64,000 bases of DNA. It comes from Phormidium tenue FACHB-1050 (GTDB taxonomy: Bacteria; Cyanobacteriota; Cyanobacteriia; Pseudanabaenales; Pseudanabaenaceae). The translations under genes were made by a program, and so were the position numbers. This document shows, in pieces, positions 43,444 through 51,768 of this stretch. Numbering within the stretch: the stretch's first letter is position 1; the number at the start of each line of letters is the position of its first letter. The notes under the pieces are model-generated. The model was not told the origin of the DNA and did no database searches. It saw only the letters and a program-made list of their open reading frames with translations. The DNA lies in contig NZ_JACJQY010000003.1 of the NCBI RefSeq assembly GCF_014696925.1, positions 1-64,000 of the forward strand, read 5' to 3'.

Positions 43444-43494
43444 CCCAAAACCGTAAAATTGAGACCCAACGGGTCTCAATTTTACGGTTTTGGG
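43444..43494. repeat. Perfect palindrome upstream of the hydrolase
   Basis: CCCAAAACCGTAAAATTGAG plus ACCC with exact complement around AAC. The flanks ATTACAAAA and TAATTTTTGCACAG resemble those of the 15961 copy. Confidence 0.75.
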
Positions 43495-43523
43495 TAATTT
43501 TTGCACAGAAACTTATGATAATT

Positions 43524-44147
43524 CTATCGCCTAATTCTTACTCCCCGATACATAACTACTTCCCCAGCATCCGATTTTTGATTAGCTTTAGAACTATTTT
43601 TAGTTTCAGATTTTGAACTTGGTTTTAGAGCCTCAACTTCTGACTTAACTGCTAACTCACTCGCTCTAGGTTGCGTAGATGCAGTGTTAGCTCCTAAGCT
43701 TTTAGCAATTTTTTCCAAGGGCTGAGAAATCAATGAACAGCCAATCAAAGCTGTCACTCTGGCAACTTCAGCCATTAGATTTTCGGGCGATAGGCGTGGT
43801 AACACATCAGATGCCCCTCGCCTCAACGCCCAACTATGTTCGATATCTTTAATTCTTTCTTGTCTAGGATTAAATAACACAACTTTGGTTGGAGCCTGTT
43901 GCTTAGATATCCATTGACAAACCGATGATGATTGCAATGTCTCCGAAGTAGGGCTTTTGATCGCCATGTCCATAATCAATAGATCTGGTAGCTGTTGGCG
44001 ATCGCATTTTTCTAAATACTGCACTAAATCTAAGGAAATGTTTTCCCAAATCACTTCTAATTGCTGAGTTGCCAAAGCTGTCTGCCACAATTCCCCTTGT
44101 GCTTGATCGGTGTGCATCATTAAAACAGCTTTTTTTTGTTCAGCCAT
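43524..44147 (-). CDS. Response-regulator receiver-like protein
   Basis: 207 residues. The N-terminal 125 residues follow the receiver pattern: KKAVLMMHTDQAQGELWQTA, a central LPDLLIMDMAI (phospho-acceptor Asp in LIMDM), VVLFNPRQ for the T/S strand, and RRGASDVLPR in place of the K-loop. The conserved lysine is replaced, so phosphotransfer may be altered. A Ser/Lys-rich linker and a short basic C-terminus (VMYRGVRIRR) recall DUF4278 tails. No DNA-binding domain. A stand-alone signalling protein; partner unknown. Confidence 0.6.
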   Translation of the reverse strand: MAEQKKAVLMMHTDQAQGELWQTALATQQLEVIWENISLDLVQYLEKCDRQQLPDLLIMDMAIKSPTSETLQSSSVCQWISKQQAPTKVVLFNPRQERIKDIEHSWALRRGASDVLPRLSPENLMAEVARVTALIGCSLISQPLEKIAKSLGANTASTQPRASELAVKSEVEALKPSSKSETKNSSKANQKSDAGEVVMYRGVRIRR

Positions 44148-44246
44148 TGCTTATTCGGTTCCCCCATGGAGATGAGTTGTGCAATTTAAGTTTTGATTAA
44201 GGAAAACTTAACCGATTTTACAATGATATTTTGTACTGTAGTTAAC

Positions 44247-44299
44247 CAAAGTCAAATAATAGAGATAGCGCAGAGCGCTATCTCTATTATTTGACTTTG
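44247..44299 (-). terminator. Terminator stem built partly from the peroxiredoxin coding end
   Basis: 25-base perfect arms (CAAAGTCAAATAATAGAGAT...) around AGA. The right arm contains the stop codon at 44287 and the last codons of the peroxiredoxin gene, so the stem forms only if the 3' end of the CDS is included. Confidence 0.8.
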
Positions 44300-44862
44300 A
44301 TGGTTGCCATACCTTGCTGCCAATCCACAGGACAAACTTCATCATCATGGATCTGAGTATGTTGAATCGCTTTAAGAGTACGCAGGGTTTCGTCAATACT
44401 ACGTCCAAAGGCAAGATTATTAATAGTGGCATGTTGCACAATACCTGCTTTATCAATGATAAACAAACCACGTAAAGCTATACCTGCTATAGGATCAAGC
44501 ACATTAAAAGATGTGGCGATCGCCTTGGTCAAATCCGAAACAAGCGGACACTTAATATCACCACCCAGTCCACCATCCGCTAGGGGTGTTTGAATCCAAG
44601 CTAAATGCGCGTATTGACTATCCACAGAAATGCCGATTACTTCCGTGTTCAGGTTGGCAAATTCTTCATAGCGATCGCTAAAGGCAATTACTTCTGTAGG
44701 GCAAACAAAAGTGAAGTCTAGGGGATAAAAGAAGAGAACAACATATTTGTTTTTTTGATTTTTTTGGTAACTAGAAAGCTTAATTTTTGTAAATTCCTGA
44801 TCAACTACAGCATCAGCCTCAAAATCTGGAGCAGGACAACCCACGCGCAAGAATTCTGACAT
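44287..44862 (-). CDS. 2-Cys peroxiredoxin
   Basis: 191 residues. Peroxidatic Cys C54 is in [10 protein letters not shown], and resolving Cys C177 is in [12 protein letters not shown]. The AhpC/TSA fold shows the conserved FFYPLDFTF and [18 protein letters not shown]. It reduces H2O2 and alkyl peroxides in the cytosol using thioredoxin, protecting photosynthesis. Closest to the cyanobacterial/plastid 2-Cys (BAS1) group. It is divergent from the mannose-6-phosphate isomerase cupin gene. Confidence 0.93.
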   Translation of the reverse strand: MSEFLRVGCPAPDFEADAVVDQEFTKIKLSSYQKNQKNKYVVLFFYPLDFTFVCPTEVIAFSDRYEEFANLNTEVIGISVDSQYAHLAWIQTPLADGGLGGDIKCPLVSDLTKAIATSFNVLDPIAGIALRGLFIIDKAGIVQHATINNLAFGRSIDETLRTLKAIQHTQIHDDEVCPVDWQQGMATIKVK

Positions 44863-44946
44863 AACTCATCTATCCTAATAAAATTCAATCGCGATTCTTG
44901 GGCTTAATGTTATCCTAATAACCAACCAGCTTTCTAAATTGCAGTT

Positions 44947-45375
44947 ATGTCACCAGTAAAAGAAGCTCCTTCGGCGATTGCCAGCATTACGAGTTTAAAT
45001 GGGGAAGCGATCCATGGACACCATGGCCCAACTGTAGAACGTCCGTGGGGTTCTTTTACCACACTCGAAGAAGGACGAGGTTACAAAATCAAGCGCATCG
45101 AAGTGAAATCAGGGCATCGCCTGAGTTTACAAATGCACCATCATCGTAGTGAACATTGGATTGTAGTTTCAGGTACGGCAAAAGTGACCTGTGGCGAAGA
45201 AGAAACGATGATTAGCACTAATCAATCGACCTATGTACCCAAATGTACAGCGCACCGCCTAGAAAATCCTGGGGTAATCCCTTTGATCTTGATCGAGGTA
45301 CAGAATGGTGAATACTTGGGTGAGGACGACATTATTCGCTTCCAAGATGACTACGCACGTCACGAAAAGAAATAA
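44947..45375 (+). CDS. Mannose-6-phosphate isomerase type II (cupin domain)
   Basis: 142 residues. A single cupin: RPWGSFTTLEEGRGYKIKRI, LSLQMHHHRSEHWIVVSGTA, YVPKCTAHRLENPGVIPLIL, EYLGEDDIIRFQDDY. The HHHRSEHW set supplies the metal ligands. In bifunctional enzymes this domain follows a GDP-mannose pyrophosphorylase domain; here it stands alone. It interconverts fructose-6-phosphate and mannose-6-phosphate for GDP-mannose and surface sugar synthesis. The next gene, a sugar aminotransferase, supports a polysaccharide context. Confidence 0.9.
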   Translation: MSPVKEAPSAIASITSLNGEAIHGHHGPTVERPWGSFTTLEEGRGYKIKRIEVKSGHRLSLQMHHHRSEHWIVVSGTAKVTCGEEETMISTNQSTYVPKCTAHRLENPGVIPLILIEVQNGEYLGEDDIIRFQDDYARHEKK

Positions 45376-45380
45376 TTAAA

Positions 45381-45411
45381 ACAAGGGGCTTAAGCCCCTT
45401 GTCTTTTTTTT
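45381..45411 (+). terminator. Terminator after the isomerase gene
   Basis: ACAAGGGGCTTAAGCCCCTT then GTC and eight T residues. Confidence 0.9.
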
Positions 45412-45470
45412 GATAACAAGCAATGGCGATCGCGTTTAAAATAGTTGAGGCAATCTAGAATCGTTTCAAC

Positions 45471-46583
45471 GTGAATAAAATTCCTCCCTTTGATGTATCG
45501 CAGCAGTATCAACAAATTGGCGATCGCCTCAACAAAGCTGCCTTAGAAGTACTCGCATCAGGGCAATACATTGGCGGACAGACCGTAAGTCAGTTTGAGA
45601 CTGAGTTTGCCAGCTATATTGGCTCTGATTATGGTATTGCTTGCAACTCAGGTACTGATGCTCTGTATTTAGCAATGCGAGCCTTGGATATTGGGGAGGG
45701 CGATGAAGTAATTACTTCACCATTTACTTTTTTTGCGAGTGCGGAAACGATCAGCATGACTGGGGCAAAAACAGTATTTGTTGATATAGAAGCACATAGT
45801 TTCAATATCAATATGGATCTCATCGAAGCCGCCATCACCGATCGCACCAAAGCAATCATGCCTGTACATTTGTTTGGGCGATCGGTTGATATGACGAGTT
45901 TGATGGCGATCGCCCAAAAGCATAATCTTTATGTGATCGAAGACTGCGCCCAAGCAACAGGCGCAACTTTCAACGGTCAGAAAGTAGGAAATATTGGGGA
46001 TGTCGGTTGTTTTAGTTTTTATCCAACCAAAAATCTCGGTGGCTGTGGTGATGGTGGCATAATGACCACCAAAAGTGCGGAAGTTGCTGAGAAATTAAAA
46101 ATTTTGCGTGAACATGGTAGTCCTAAACGCTATTACCACGAATATATCGGCATGAACTCGCGTCTGGATTCGTTACAGGCGGCTCTCTTGCAAGTGAAAT
46201 TACCCTATCTCGACAAGTGGAACGATCAACGTCGCGAAATTAGCGATCGCTATACAGATTTGCTCAAGGAGGCAAATATTCCTCACCTTGTAACTCCTCA
46301 CCATTGCACAGGCAGTGTCTGGAATCAATATACAGTTTGTATTGGATCAGGAAAGCGAGATTATGTACAGACACAACTGCGAGAGCAAAATATCATCACG
46401 ATGATTTACTATCCTTTGCCCTTGCATTTACAATCGGTCTACAAACATCTTGGCTATAAAAAAGGTGATTTCCCTGTTACCGAAGATATCTGCGATCGCG
46501 TACTGTCTTTACCGATGTTTCCTGAACTAAGCACAGAGCAACAGGAGCGAGTCGTCAGTACCTTAAAAGACATTCTCAAATAA
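45471..46583 (+). CDS. DegT/DnrJ/EryC1/StrS-family sugar aminotransferase
   Basis: 370 residues starting at GTG 45471. PLP enzyme of the sugar aminotransferase family. The schiff-base lysine is K187 in SFYPTKNLGGCGDGG. Other conserved parts are SGTDALYLAMRAL, VITSPFTFFASAETI, VIEDCAQATGATFNGQKVG and YHEYIGMNSRLDSLQAALLQ. Such enzymes transfer an amino group from glutamate to a nucleotide-linked keto-sugar for surface polysaccharides. The acceptor sugar is unknown. It lies behind the mannose isomerase but has its own terminator upstream. Confidence 0.9.
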   Translation: MNKIPPFDVSQQYQQIGDRLNKAALEVLASGQYIGGQTVSQFETEFASYIGSDYGIACNSGTDALYLAMRALDIGEGDEVITSPFTFFASAETISMTGAKTVFVDIEAHSFNINMDLIEAAITDRTKAIMPVHLFGRSVDMTSLMAIAQKHNLYVIEDCAQATGATFNGQKVGNIGDVGCFSFYPTKNLGGCGDGGIMTTKSAEVAEKLKILREHGSPKRYYHEYIGMNSRLDSLQAALLQVKLPYLDKWNDQRREISDRYTDLLKEANIPHLVTPHHCTGSVWNQYTVCIGSGKRDYVQTQLREQNIITMIYYPLPLHLQSVYKHLGYKKGDFPVTEDICDRVLSLPMFPELSTEQQERVVSTLKDILK

Positions 46584-46594
46584 CCTCAAGTCAT

Positions 46595-46623
46595 AAAAAA
46601 GCGGTGCAATACACTGCTTTTTT
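46595..46623. terminator. Bidirectional terminator
   Basis: AAAAAGCGGTGCAATACACT then GCTTTTT, with one G-T pair, between convergent genes. Confidence 0.75.
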
Positions 46624-47209
46624 ATGCTCCAAACGCTAAAACTTGCTCGACAGTTAGAGCAAAGCCATCAACTACTGTTGATGAAATTTGCATTTCACCT
46701 GTATAAATCTTGTCCTCATATTGCCCTTCCACCCATAGGCATATGGTAATTTGGCGCATTTCAGGATCGATAATCCAATATTCGTTAATGCCTCTAGCTG
46801 CATACTCTGTACGCTTATAGCGATAGTCGCGATCTCGATTCTCCTGCCCAGGAGAAACAACTTCGACCACCAAAACAGGCGGTGGTATCACCATTGAAAC
46901 AAAATTACGTGACGATGCTTGTAAATATGCTGCCGATTCTTCAGTCACTATCATGAGATCTGGTATACGACAGGTTGATCTTTTTCCTGACACTGCAATT
47001 TCAGTATTGTAAAGAATCAAGGCAAGCGGTATATATTTAGCAAATTCAAACAGTAAAAACTTAGCAATACTAATGTTCCCAAAGGATTCTGTGGGCATTT
47101 TGACTAATTCTCCGTTGACTAGCTCATAGCGTGTATCTGTCCCATCGTCATAGTTGAGATACCCTTCTATGGTCATTAGGGTAGAGGGGCTAGCTGTAGC
47201 TAAAGTCAT
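46622..47209 (-). CDS. Uma2-family (DUF820) nuclease-like protein
   Basis: 195 residues. The restriction-endonuclease-like fold of the Uma2 family is shown by YELVNGELVKMP, RIPDLMIVTEESA, PPVLVVEVVSPGQENRDRDY, RYKRTEYAARGINEYWIIDP. The catalytic pattern D...ExV is present (PDLMIV and VEVVSP). The family is very abundant in cyanobacteria, with unproven function. A second copy lies at 51062 and a remnant at 49545. Confidence 0.85.
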   Translation of the reverse strand: MTLATASPSTLMTIEGYLNYDDGTDTRYELVNGELVKMPTESFGNISIAKFLLFEFAKYIPLALILYNTEIAVSGKRSTCRIPDLMIVTEESAAYLQASSRNFVSMVIPPPVLVVEVVSPGQENRDRDYRYKRTEYAARGINEYWIIDPEMRQITICLWVEGQYEDKIYTGEMQISSTVVDGFALTVEQVLAFGA

Positions 47210-47315
47210 AATTTAAGTCCTCTATTACGCATGACAAAATTGTAGCAAAGTCTAATGGTGGAAAGATGTTTATCGCATTTGCCATCTACAGAGCTTTTCG
47301 CTGACTTAAAAAACT

Positions 47316-47364
47316 AGAAATAATTTTGAAAGCACGGATTAGTGCCGCTTTCAAAATTATTTCT
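47316..47364. repeat. Palindrome
   Basis: AGAAATAATTTTGAAAGC and exact complement around a 13-base centre. With a second weaker hairpin at 47436-47475 (AGTTTAGGATGGGTG...) it makes up most of the 47210-47574 spacer. Confidence 0.65.
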
Positions 47365-47574
47365 GTACTACTTAAAGCCTCAATAAACTGTAAGTATTGT
47401 GTAATTCTAGTATTACTAAAGATGGTGGAATTTTAAGTTTAGGATGGGTGGCGCTTCACGCTACACACCCTAAACTCCAGAAGCGATATATCGTGATTGC
47501 TAGCAAATTTTAAAAACTCAAATCTCCGCTCTATAATAGCCACATCTAGATTAAGGAAGCCCCAAAATCAAACT

Positions 47575-49536
47575 ATGACAAAATTTGACTTTCTATCAGA
47601 TATTCAAAAACCTTGGCACTACATGGACGTAGAGCAAGTATTGGCAGCTTTGGAATCTTCGATAGAAGGTTTATCATATGTTAATGCGCGGCAAAGATTG
47701 CGGCATTTGGGAGCCAATAAACTACCGCGATCGCGTCCCATCGGCAAGGTTCTCTTACAACCTTTAATCAATCCTTTAACTTATCTTTTATTAGGATCAG
47801 CAATTTATTTGCAATGGAATGGAGCTGAAGGATGGGCGCTAATTTCTGTAGGGGTATTGCATAGCATAACTGGGCTTGGAATTTCATTATGGTCAATTAA
47901 GACCAAAGAGAAGGTCAGTCGTGATCGCCCTCAGCGTCGTCAAAATGCTCCATCCAATTCAGTGATTGTATTGCGCGATTGTGAAGAGATGGAACTGCCA
48001 TCGCGGGATTTGGTATTAGGTGATATTTTAGTGCTGCGCGAAGGCGATCGCCCGAATGTGGATTTGCGCGTACTAGAGACATCAGAGGATTTACTAGTAA
48101 ATCAAACTAATTTAGGCGGTGAAGCAATTTGCGCTAAGCGAGCTGAGCTTACTTTTGAAGAAAAAACTCCACCCCTTGAATGCAGCAATATGATCTATGC
48201 GGGAACAGAAATTTCCACAGGAACCGTGAAAGGTATTGTGATTGCAACAAGTCGTTTCACCCAAGAACAAGCAGCTCTAATCAAAGAGAAGCCATTTTCA
48301 GTTATCCATTCTGAATTGCGTCAACTACGTCAAGTCTGGATTGGGATGTTGCTGTTAGTGACAACTACGGCGGTCGGCTTTGCATGGCAACGCGGAATTA
48401 CGATCAATGCGATGACTGCTGCCGCTTTAATTGTGAGTACCTATCCTCAAAATTTATTACGCATTGCAACACAAGTCCAATTATTGGGGATGTGCGATCT
48501 TGCCAAACAGAGAATATGGGTGCGGTTTCCTTCTGTCTTAGATGCGATCGCCAGAGTAACTAAAATTGTGCCAATAGTCGAGTCGGATGTGGTGTTGAGC
48601 TTTGATGATTTGAGTCGGGCTGGCATTGAGTGGAGAGGACTGATCAGAGCTTCTGAAGATGATGCAGCCGCATTTAGTGAAGTAATTGGTATTGAAACCC
48701 ATAGTTATTTTGATGCACCTCAAGAGCGGATTCGCCAATGGCAAAGAGAATCCTCCCAATTTAGCCAAAAGCCTTTAAAAGCAGTTGCTGTAATTGGGAA
48801 TGATATTGAAGATATTCCTCTGTTCAGATCCGCCGATGTCGGAATCTGCGATCGCACTTGTCGCAAAGAATTACAAGATAGTTCAGCACTAATTTTACCG
48901 AAGGAAGACTTCCATTATTTACCGATCGCGATTCTTGAAGGAAGAGCTACCTTTGATCGGTTGCAACGGATCGCCTTACTTACAGCTACAAGTTCCTTTA
49001 CGCTAGCTGTACTAACCCTAATGGATACCGCCGCAGGGTTTTCTATACCACCATTGCAATTAATCTGGGTCGGTGCAATCGCTACCCCACTTGTTGCTTT
49101 TCCTCTCGCTCTTGAACCTACCCATGAGAGTCTGCTATCTCAACCAGCACATCGTTTTCAAACCATGTTGCGTCCAAGTAATTACCTCCGCATTTTGCTA
49201 ACTGTAACCGCGACGATTACTGCCATTTCCCTAGTCTTCTGGCTAAAGTATCAAGGTCAACCCTCGCTATTTTCTCAAGCGCGATCTATGGCTTTTGTCA
49301 CCCTTGGTTTCAGTCAGATTTTTCATGCCTGTGCGATCGCTCGTCAAAGTGTATTTAGCAACTTGCCACTGATTCTTGGCATATCCTTTATTACTATTTG
49401 TCAAATAGCCTTTGTGCAAGTTCCTTGGTTTGGCGATCTGATGTCAACGGTTCCCTTAAATGGTGTTGAATGGGCGATCGCAGTTCTCAGTGCTACTGCT
49501 GTTTTTTGGGTGCAAGAACTAATCAAAACGAGCTAG
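47575..49536 (+). CDS. P-type ATPase-like protein lacking the catalytic core (pseudo-ATPase)
   Basis: 653 residues from ATG 47575 (AAGGAAG upstream). It has the layout of P2-type cation ATPases with ten predicted membrane helices. The cation ATPase N-domain (VEQVLAALESSIEGLSYVNA) and the actuator domain (LPSRDLVLGDILVLREGDRP) are recognisable. The TGES loop is GGEA (near 48115). M4 keeps a PQNLL motif for PEGL (near 48443). The phosphorylation motif DKTGT is absent: where it should be (near 48575) the sequence is IVPIVESDVV. Only about 90 residues remain between there and VIGNDIEDIP (near 48793), so the nucleotide-binding domain is missing. The frame is intact over the full length, arguing for a retained non-enzymatic protein rather than decay. 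Confidence 0.75.
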   Translation: MTKFDFLSDIQKPWHYMDVEQVLAALESSIEGLSYVNARQRLRHLGANKLPRSRPIGKVLLQPLINPLTYLLLGSAIYLQWNGAEGWALISVGVLHSITGLGISLWSIKTKEKVSRDRPQRRQNAPSNSVIVLRDCEEMELPSRDLVLGDILVLREGDRPNVDLRVLETSEDLLVNQTNLGGEAICAKRAELTFEEKTPPLECSNMIYAGTEISTGTVKGIVIATSRFTQEQAALIKEKPFSVIHSELRQLRQVWIGMLLLVTTTAVGFAWQRGITINAMTAAALIVSTYPQNLLRIATQVQLLGMCDLAKQRIWVRFPSVLDAIARVTKIVPIVESDVVLSFDDLSRAGIEWRGLIRASEDDAAAFSEVIGIETHSYFDAPQERIRQWQRESSQFSQKPLKAVAVIGNDIEDIPLFRSADVGICDRTCRKELQDSSALILPKEDFHYLPIAILEGRATFDRLQRIALLTATSSFTLAVLTLMDTAAGFSIPPLQLIWVGAIATPLVAFPLALEPTHESLLSQPAHRFQTMLRPSNYLRILLTVTATITAISLVFWLKYQGQPSLFSQARSMAFVTLGFSQIFHACAIARQSVFSNLPLILGISFITICQIAFVQVPWFGDLMSTVPLNGVEWAIAVLSATAVFWVQELIKTS

Positions 49537-49544
49537 TGATTGTG

Positions 49545-49622
49545 CTTGCTAAAAAGGCTGAAAAACTTGCTAGTTAAGAACGTCAACAGAAAGAGAAATT
49601 AGCAACTTATTTAAGGTTTTAA
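49545..49622 (+). pseudogene. Uma2 C-terminal remnant
   Basis: In one frame: LAKKAEKLAS, stop, then ERQQKEKLATYLRF and a stop. This matches the charged coiled-coil tail at the end of many Uma2 proteins (A.KLA...ERQ.KEKLA..L). Only this end is left, directly after the pseudo-ATPase. Confidence 0.45.
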
Positions 49623-49715
49623 GGTCACTGGTTATAAATCCTGATGAGATTTAATCGAATCAAGGTAAGCTGCAAATAGACCATTGATCGAATCTCGCTA
49701 GAAATTAGTAAACCC

Positions 49716-51035
49716 ATGAGCTTAATGCCTAAGCATTTACCGAAAACTGCTGCCTTTTTAGAACGTAACGCCCAAATGCCCTCTAGAAAAACATCTCTAA
49801 GGCAATGGTGTTTTTTTTCATGCTTGACGATCGCTTTGCTGTCAGGATGCCAACCAGCACCAACTCCAAGCACCACAGTCACACCAACTGCGACGGCGAC
49901 CCCAACGGCAACGACCACCATCAAAGATAAAGCTCCAGAGGGGATTTTAGAACGGGTGAAAGCTCGCGGTAAGCTAATCTGTGGTGTAAATGGTAAGTTA
50001 TCTGGTTTTAGCTACGTTGACGAAAAAGGGGTATGGAGTGGCTTAGATGTAGACTATTGCCAAGCGATCGCGGCGGCAGTCTTGGGGGATGCCAAAGCGG
50101 TTGAGTTTAAACCATTGCTAGCCAAGGATCGCTTTGCAGCGATCCAAAGTGGGGAAATCGATGTCTTGATGCGAAATACGACCCGCACTCTAACCCGTGA
50201 TGTCGCTACGAATATTTCCTTTGCGCCTACAACTTTTTTTGATGGTCAGGGTGTAATGCTCAGAATTGGGGCAAAACCAACAGCTTCTCCGACGAGTTCG
50301 CCCAGTTCCGCAACTTCTGTGTCGCCTTCACCAACCGCCTCGGCTTCTCCCACTCCTAGTCCTACTAGTACACCTTCCGCCGACAAAGAGAGGAACAAAA
50401 CGGAGCAACAAACACCTAAAACCACTGAAGAATTGGCGATCTCGCTCAAAGAACTGACAGACAAAAAAATCTGTGTGGAAACAGGTATCAACGCCACCAA
50501 TCTGGAATCTACATTCAAAGAAGCAAATATAGCGATCGAGTCCATTATTTTGCCTGATCTCGATGAAGTCTTGAATGCTTATTCAAAAGGTGATTGCGAA
50601 GCAATTTCTTCGGAAAAATCACAACTTGCAGCATGGAGAAGTAAGTTACCTCGTCCTGCCGATCACAAAATTCTCGATCTGAGTTTATCGAGGGAACCCC
50701 TTAGCCCAGCCCTAGTTGGTAATGATGATCGCTGGCGGGATGTGGTGACATGGATAATCTATGCCACCTTCTACGCCGATGAATTGGGTATTAATATGAA
50801 TAATTACACGATTTTTAAGGATACTAAAAATCCTGAGGTGGCGAGATTTCTTGGCACATCTGACTCTTTGGGGATTGAGCTGGGACTTGCTCCTGATTGG
50901 ACTACCCAAATTCTTAAGCAAGTGGGAAATTACAGTGATATCTACAATCGCAATCTTGCGCCCCTAGATATTCCCCGTGGTCTAAATCGCACTTGGAAGC
51001 AAGGTGGTTTGCTCTATTCGATGCCATTTCGTTAA
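49716..51035 (+). CDS. Amino-acid ABC transporter substrate-binding lipoprotein with hinge insert
   Basis: 439 residues. A lipobox LLSGC predicts a lipid-anchored mature protein. A Thr/Pro/Ala-rich tether follows, then an SBP_bac_3-type domain: GILERVKARGKLICGVNGKL, FDGQGVML, then after an insert KICVETGINATNLESTF, and LSREPLSPALVGNDDRWRDV. It resembles AapJ/BztA-type general amino-acid binding proteins. Between the two lobes (about residues 188-250) is a Pro/Ser/Thr-rich insert of about 60 residues. No permease or ATPase gene is adjacent. The ligand is unknown. Confidence 0.85.
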   Translation: MSLMPKHLPKTAAFLERNAQMPSRKTSLRQWCFFSCLTIALLSGCQPAPTPSTTVTPTATATPTATTTIKDKAPEGILERVKARGKLICGVNGKLSGFSYVDEKGVWSGLDVDYCQAIAAAVLGDAKAVEFKPLLAKDRFAAIQSGEIDVLMRNTTRTLTRDVATNISFAPTTFFDGQGVMLRIGAKPTASPTSSPSSATSVSPSPTASASPTPSPTSTPSADKERNKTEQQTPKTTEELAISLKELTDKKICVETGINATNLESTFKEANIAIESIILPDLDEVLNAYSKGDCEAISSEKSQLAAWRSKLPRPADHKILDLSLSREPLSPALVGNDDRWRDVVTWIIYATFYADELGINMNNYTIFKDTKNPEVARFLGTSDSLGIELGLAPDWTTQILKQVGNYSDIYNRNLAPLDIPRGLNRTWKQGGLLYSMPFR

Positions 51036-51061
51036 ATGCGGCAGTAAATGCAGAGGTATTT

Positions 51062-51682
51062 ATGTTTCAAACTGCGACTAGGGAAATTACCTTTGAAGAG
51101 TTTCTCGATTGGTATCCCGATGGCTATGGCCGTTATGAACTTTATGATGGAGCGATCGTCGAAATGCAGCCAACAGGAACCCATGAACAAGTAGGCGGTT
51201 TTACGGCGACAAAATTAGCAGTAGAAATTGATCGCTACTCCATGGATTGCTTCATTCCCCGTCAAGCATTTGTGAAACCGATGAATTCTCATCGATCGGG
51301 TTATATTCCTGATGTGATCGTCCTCAATCAAGCAGCCTTAGAATTTGAACCCCTGTGGAAAAAACGTTCCACCATTACTAAAGGCGAAACAATTAGGTTG
51401 GCGATTGAGGTAGTTAGTACCAACTGGCAAGATGACTATTTAACGAAGTTGAGAGACTATGAAGCTTTAAGTATCCCTGAATATTGGATTATTGATTATC
51501 TTGGCTTGGGTGGGCGGCGCTATATCGGTTTTCCAAAACAGCCAACCTTATCGATTTATAGTCTTGTCGATGGGGAATATGAAGTACAACAATTTCGAGG
51601 TGGCGATCGCTTGATATCGAACGCTTTCCCACAGCTAACGTTAACCGCAGAGCAAATTTTTAATTCGGGTAAAGATTTTTGA
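51062..51682 (+). CDS. Uma2-family (DUF820) nuclease-like protein
   Basis: 206 residues from ATG 51062. The frame is open further upstream, but that part overlaps the end of the binding protein gene. Motifs: YELYDGAIVEMQPTGTHEQV, GYIPDVIVLNQAAL, LAIEVVSTNWQDDYLTKLRD, YEALSIPEYWIIDYLGLG. It starts 26 bases after the previous stop. A second member lies at 46622, divergent in sequence. Confidence 0.85.
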   Translation: MFQTATREITFEEFLDWYPDGYGRYELYDGAIVEMQPTGTHEQVGGFTATKLAVEIDRYSMDCFIPRQAFVKPMNSHRSGYIPDVIVLNQAALEFEPLWKKRSTITKGETIRLAIEVVSTNWQDDYLTKLRDYEALSIPEYWIIDYLGLGGRRYIGFPKQPTLSIYSLVDGEYEVQQFRGGDRLISNAFPQLTLTAEQIFNSGKDF

Positions 51683-51719
51683 TTTTTGATGGCGCGGCTT
51701 TGCCGCGCCATCAAAAATC
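51681..51719 (+). terminator. Terminator after the Uma2 gene
   Basis: GATTTTTGATGGCGCGGC-TTT-complement, overlapping the stop codon. Confidence 0.75.
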
Positions 51720-51768
51720 TTATGGTAAAAATAAAATATCTGTGTGGTGATTTTGAAGGTATACACAA

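Noticed and set aside
43416-43469. Extended hydrolase N-terminus (18 residues)
   Set aside because: Would start close to palindrome 43444 with no ribosome site; the internal ATG 43415 is better.
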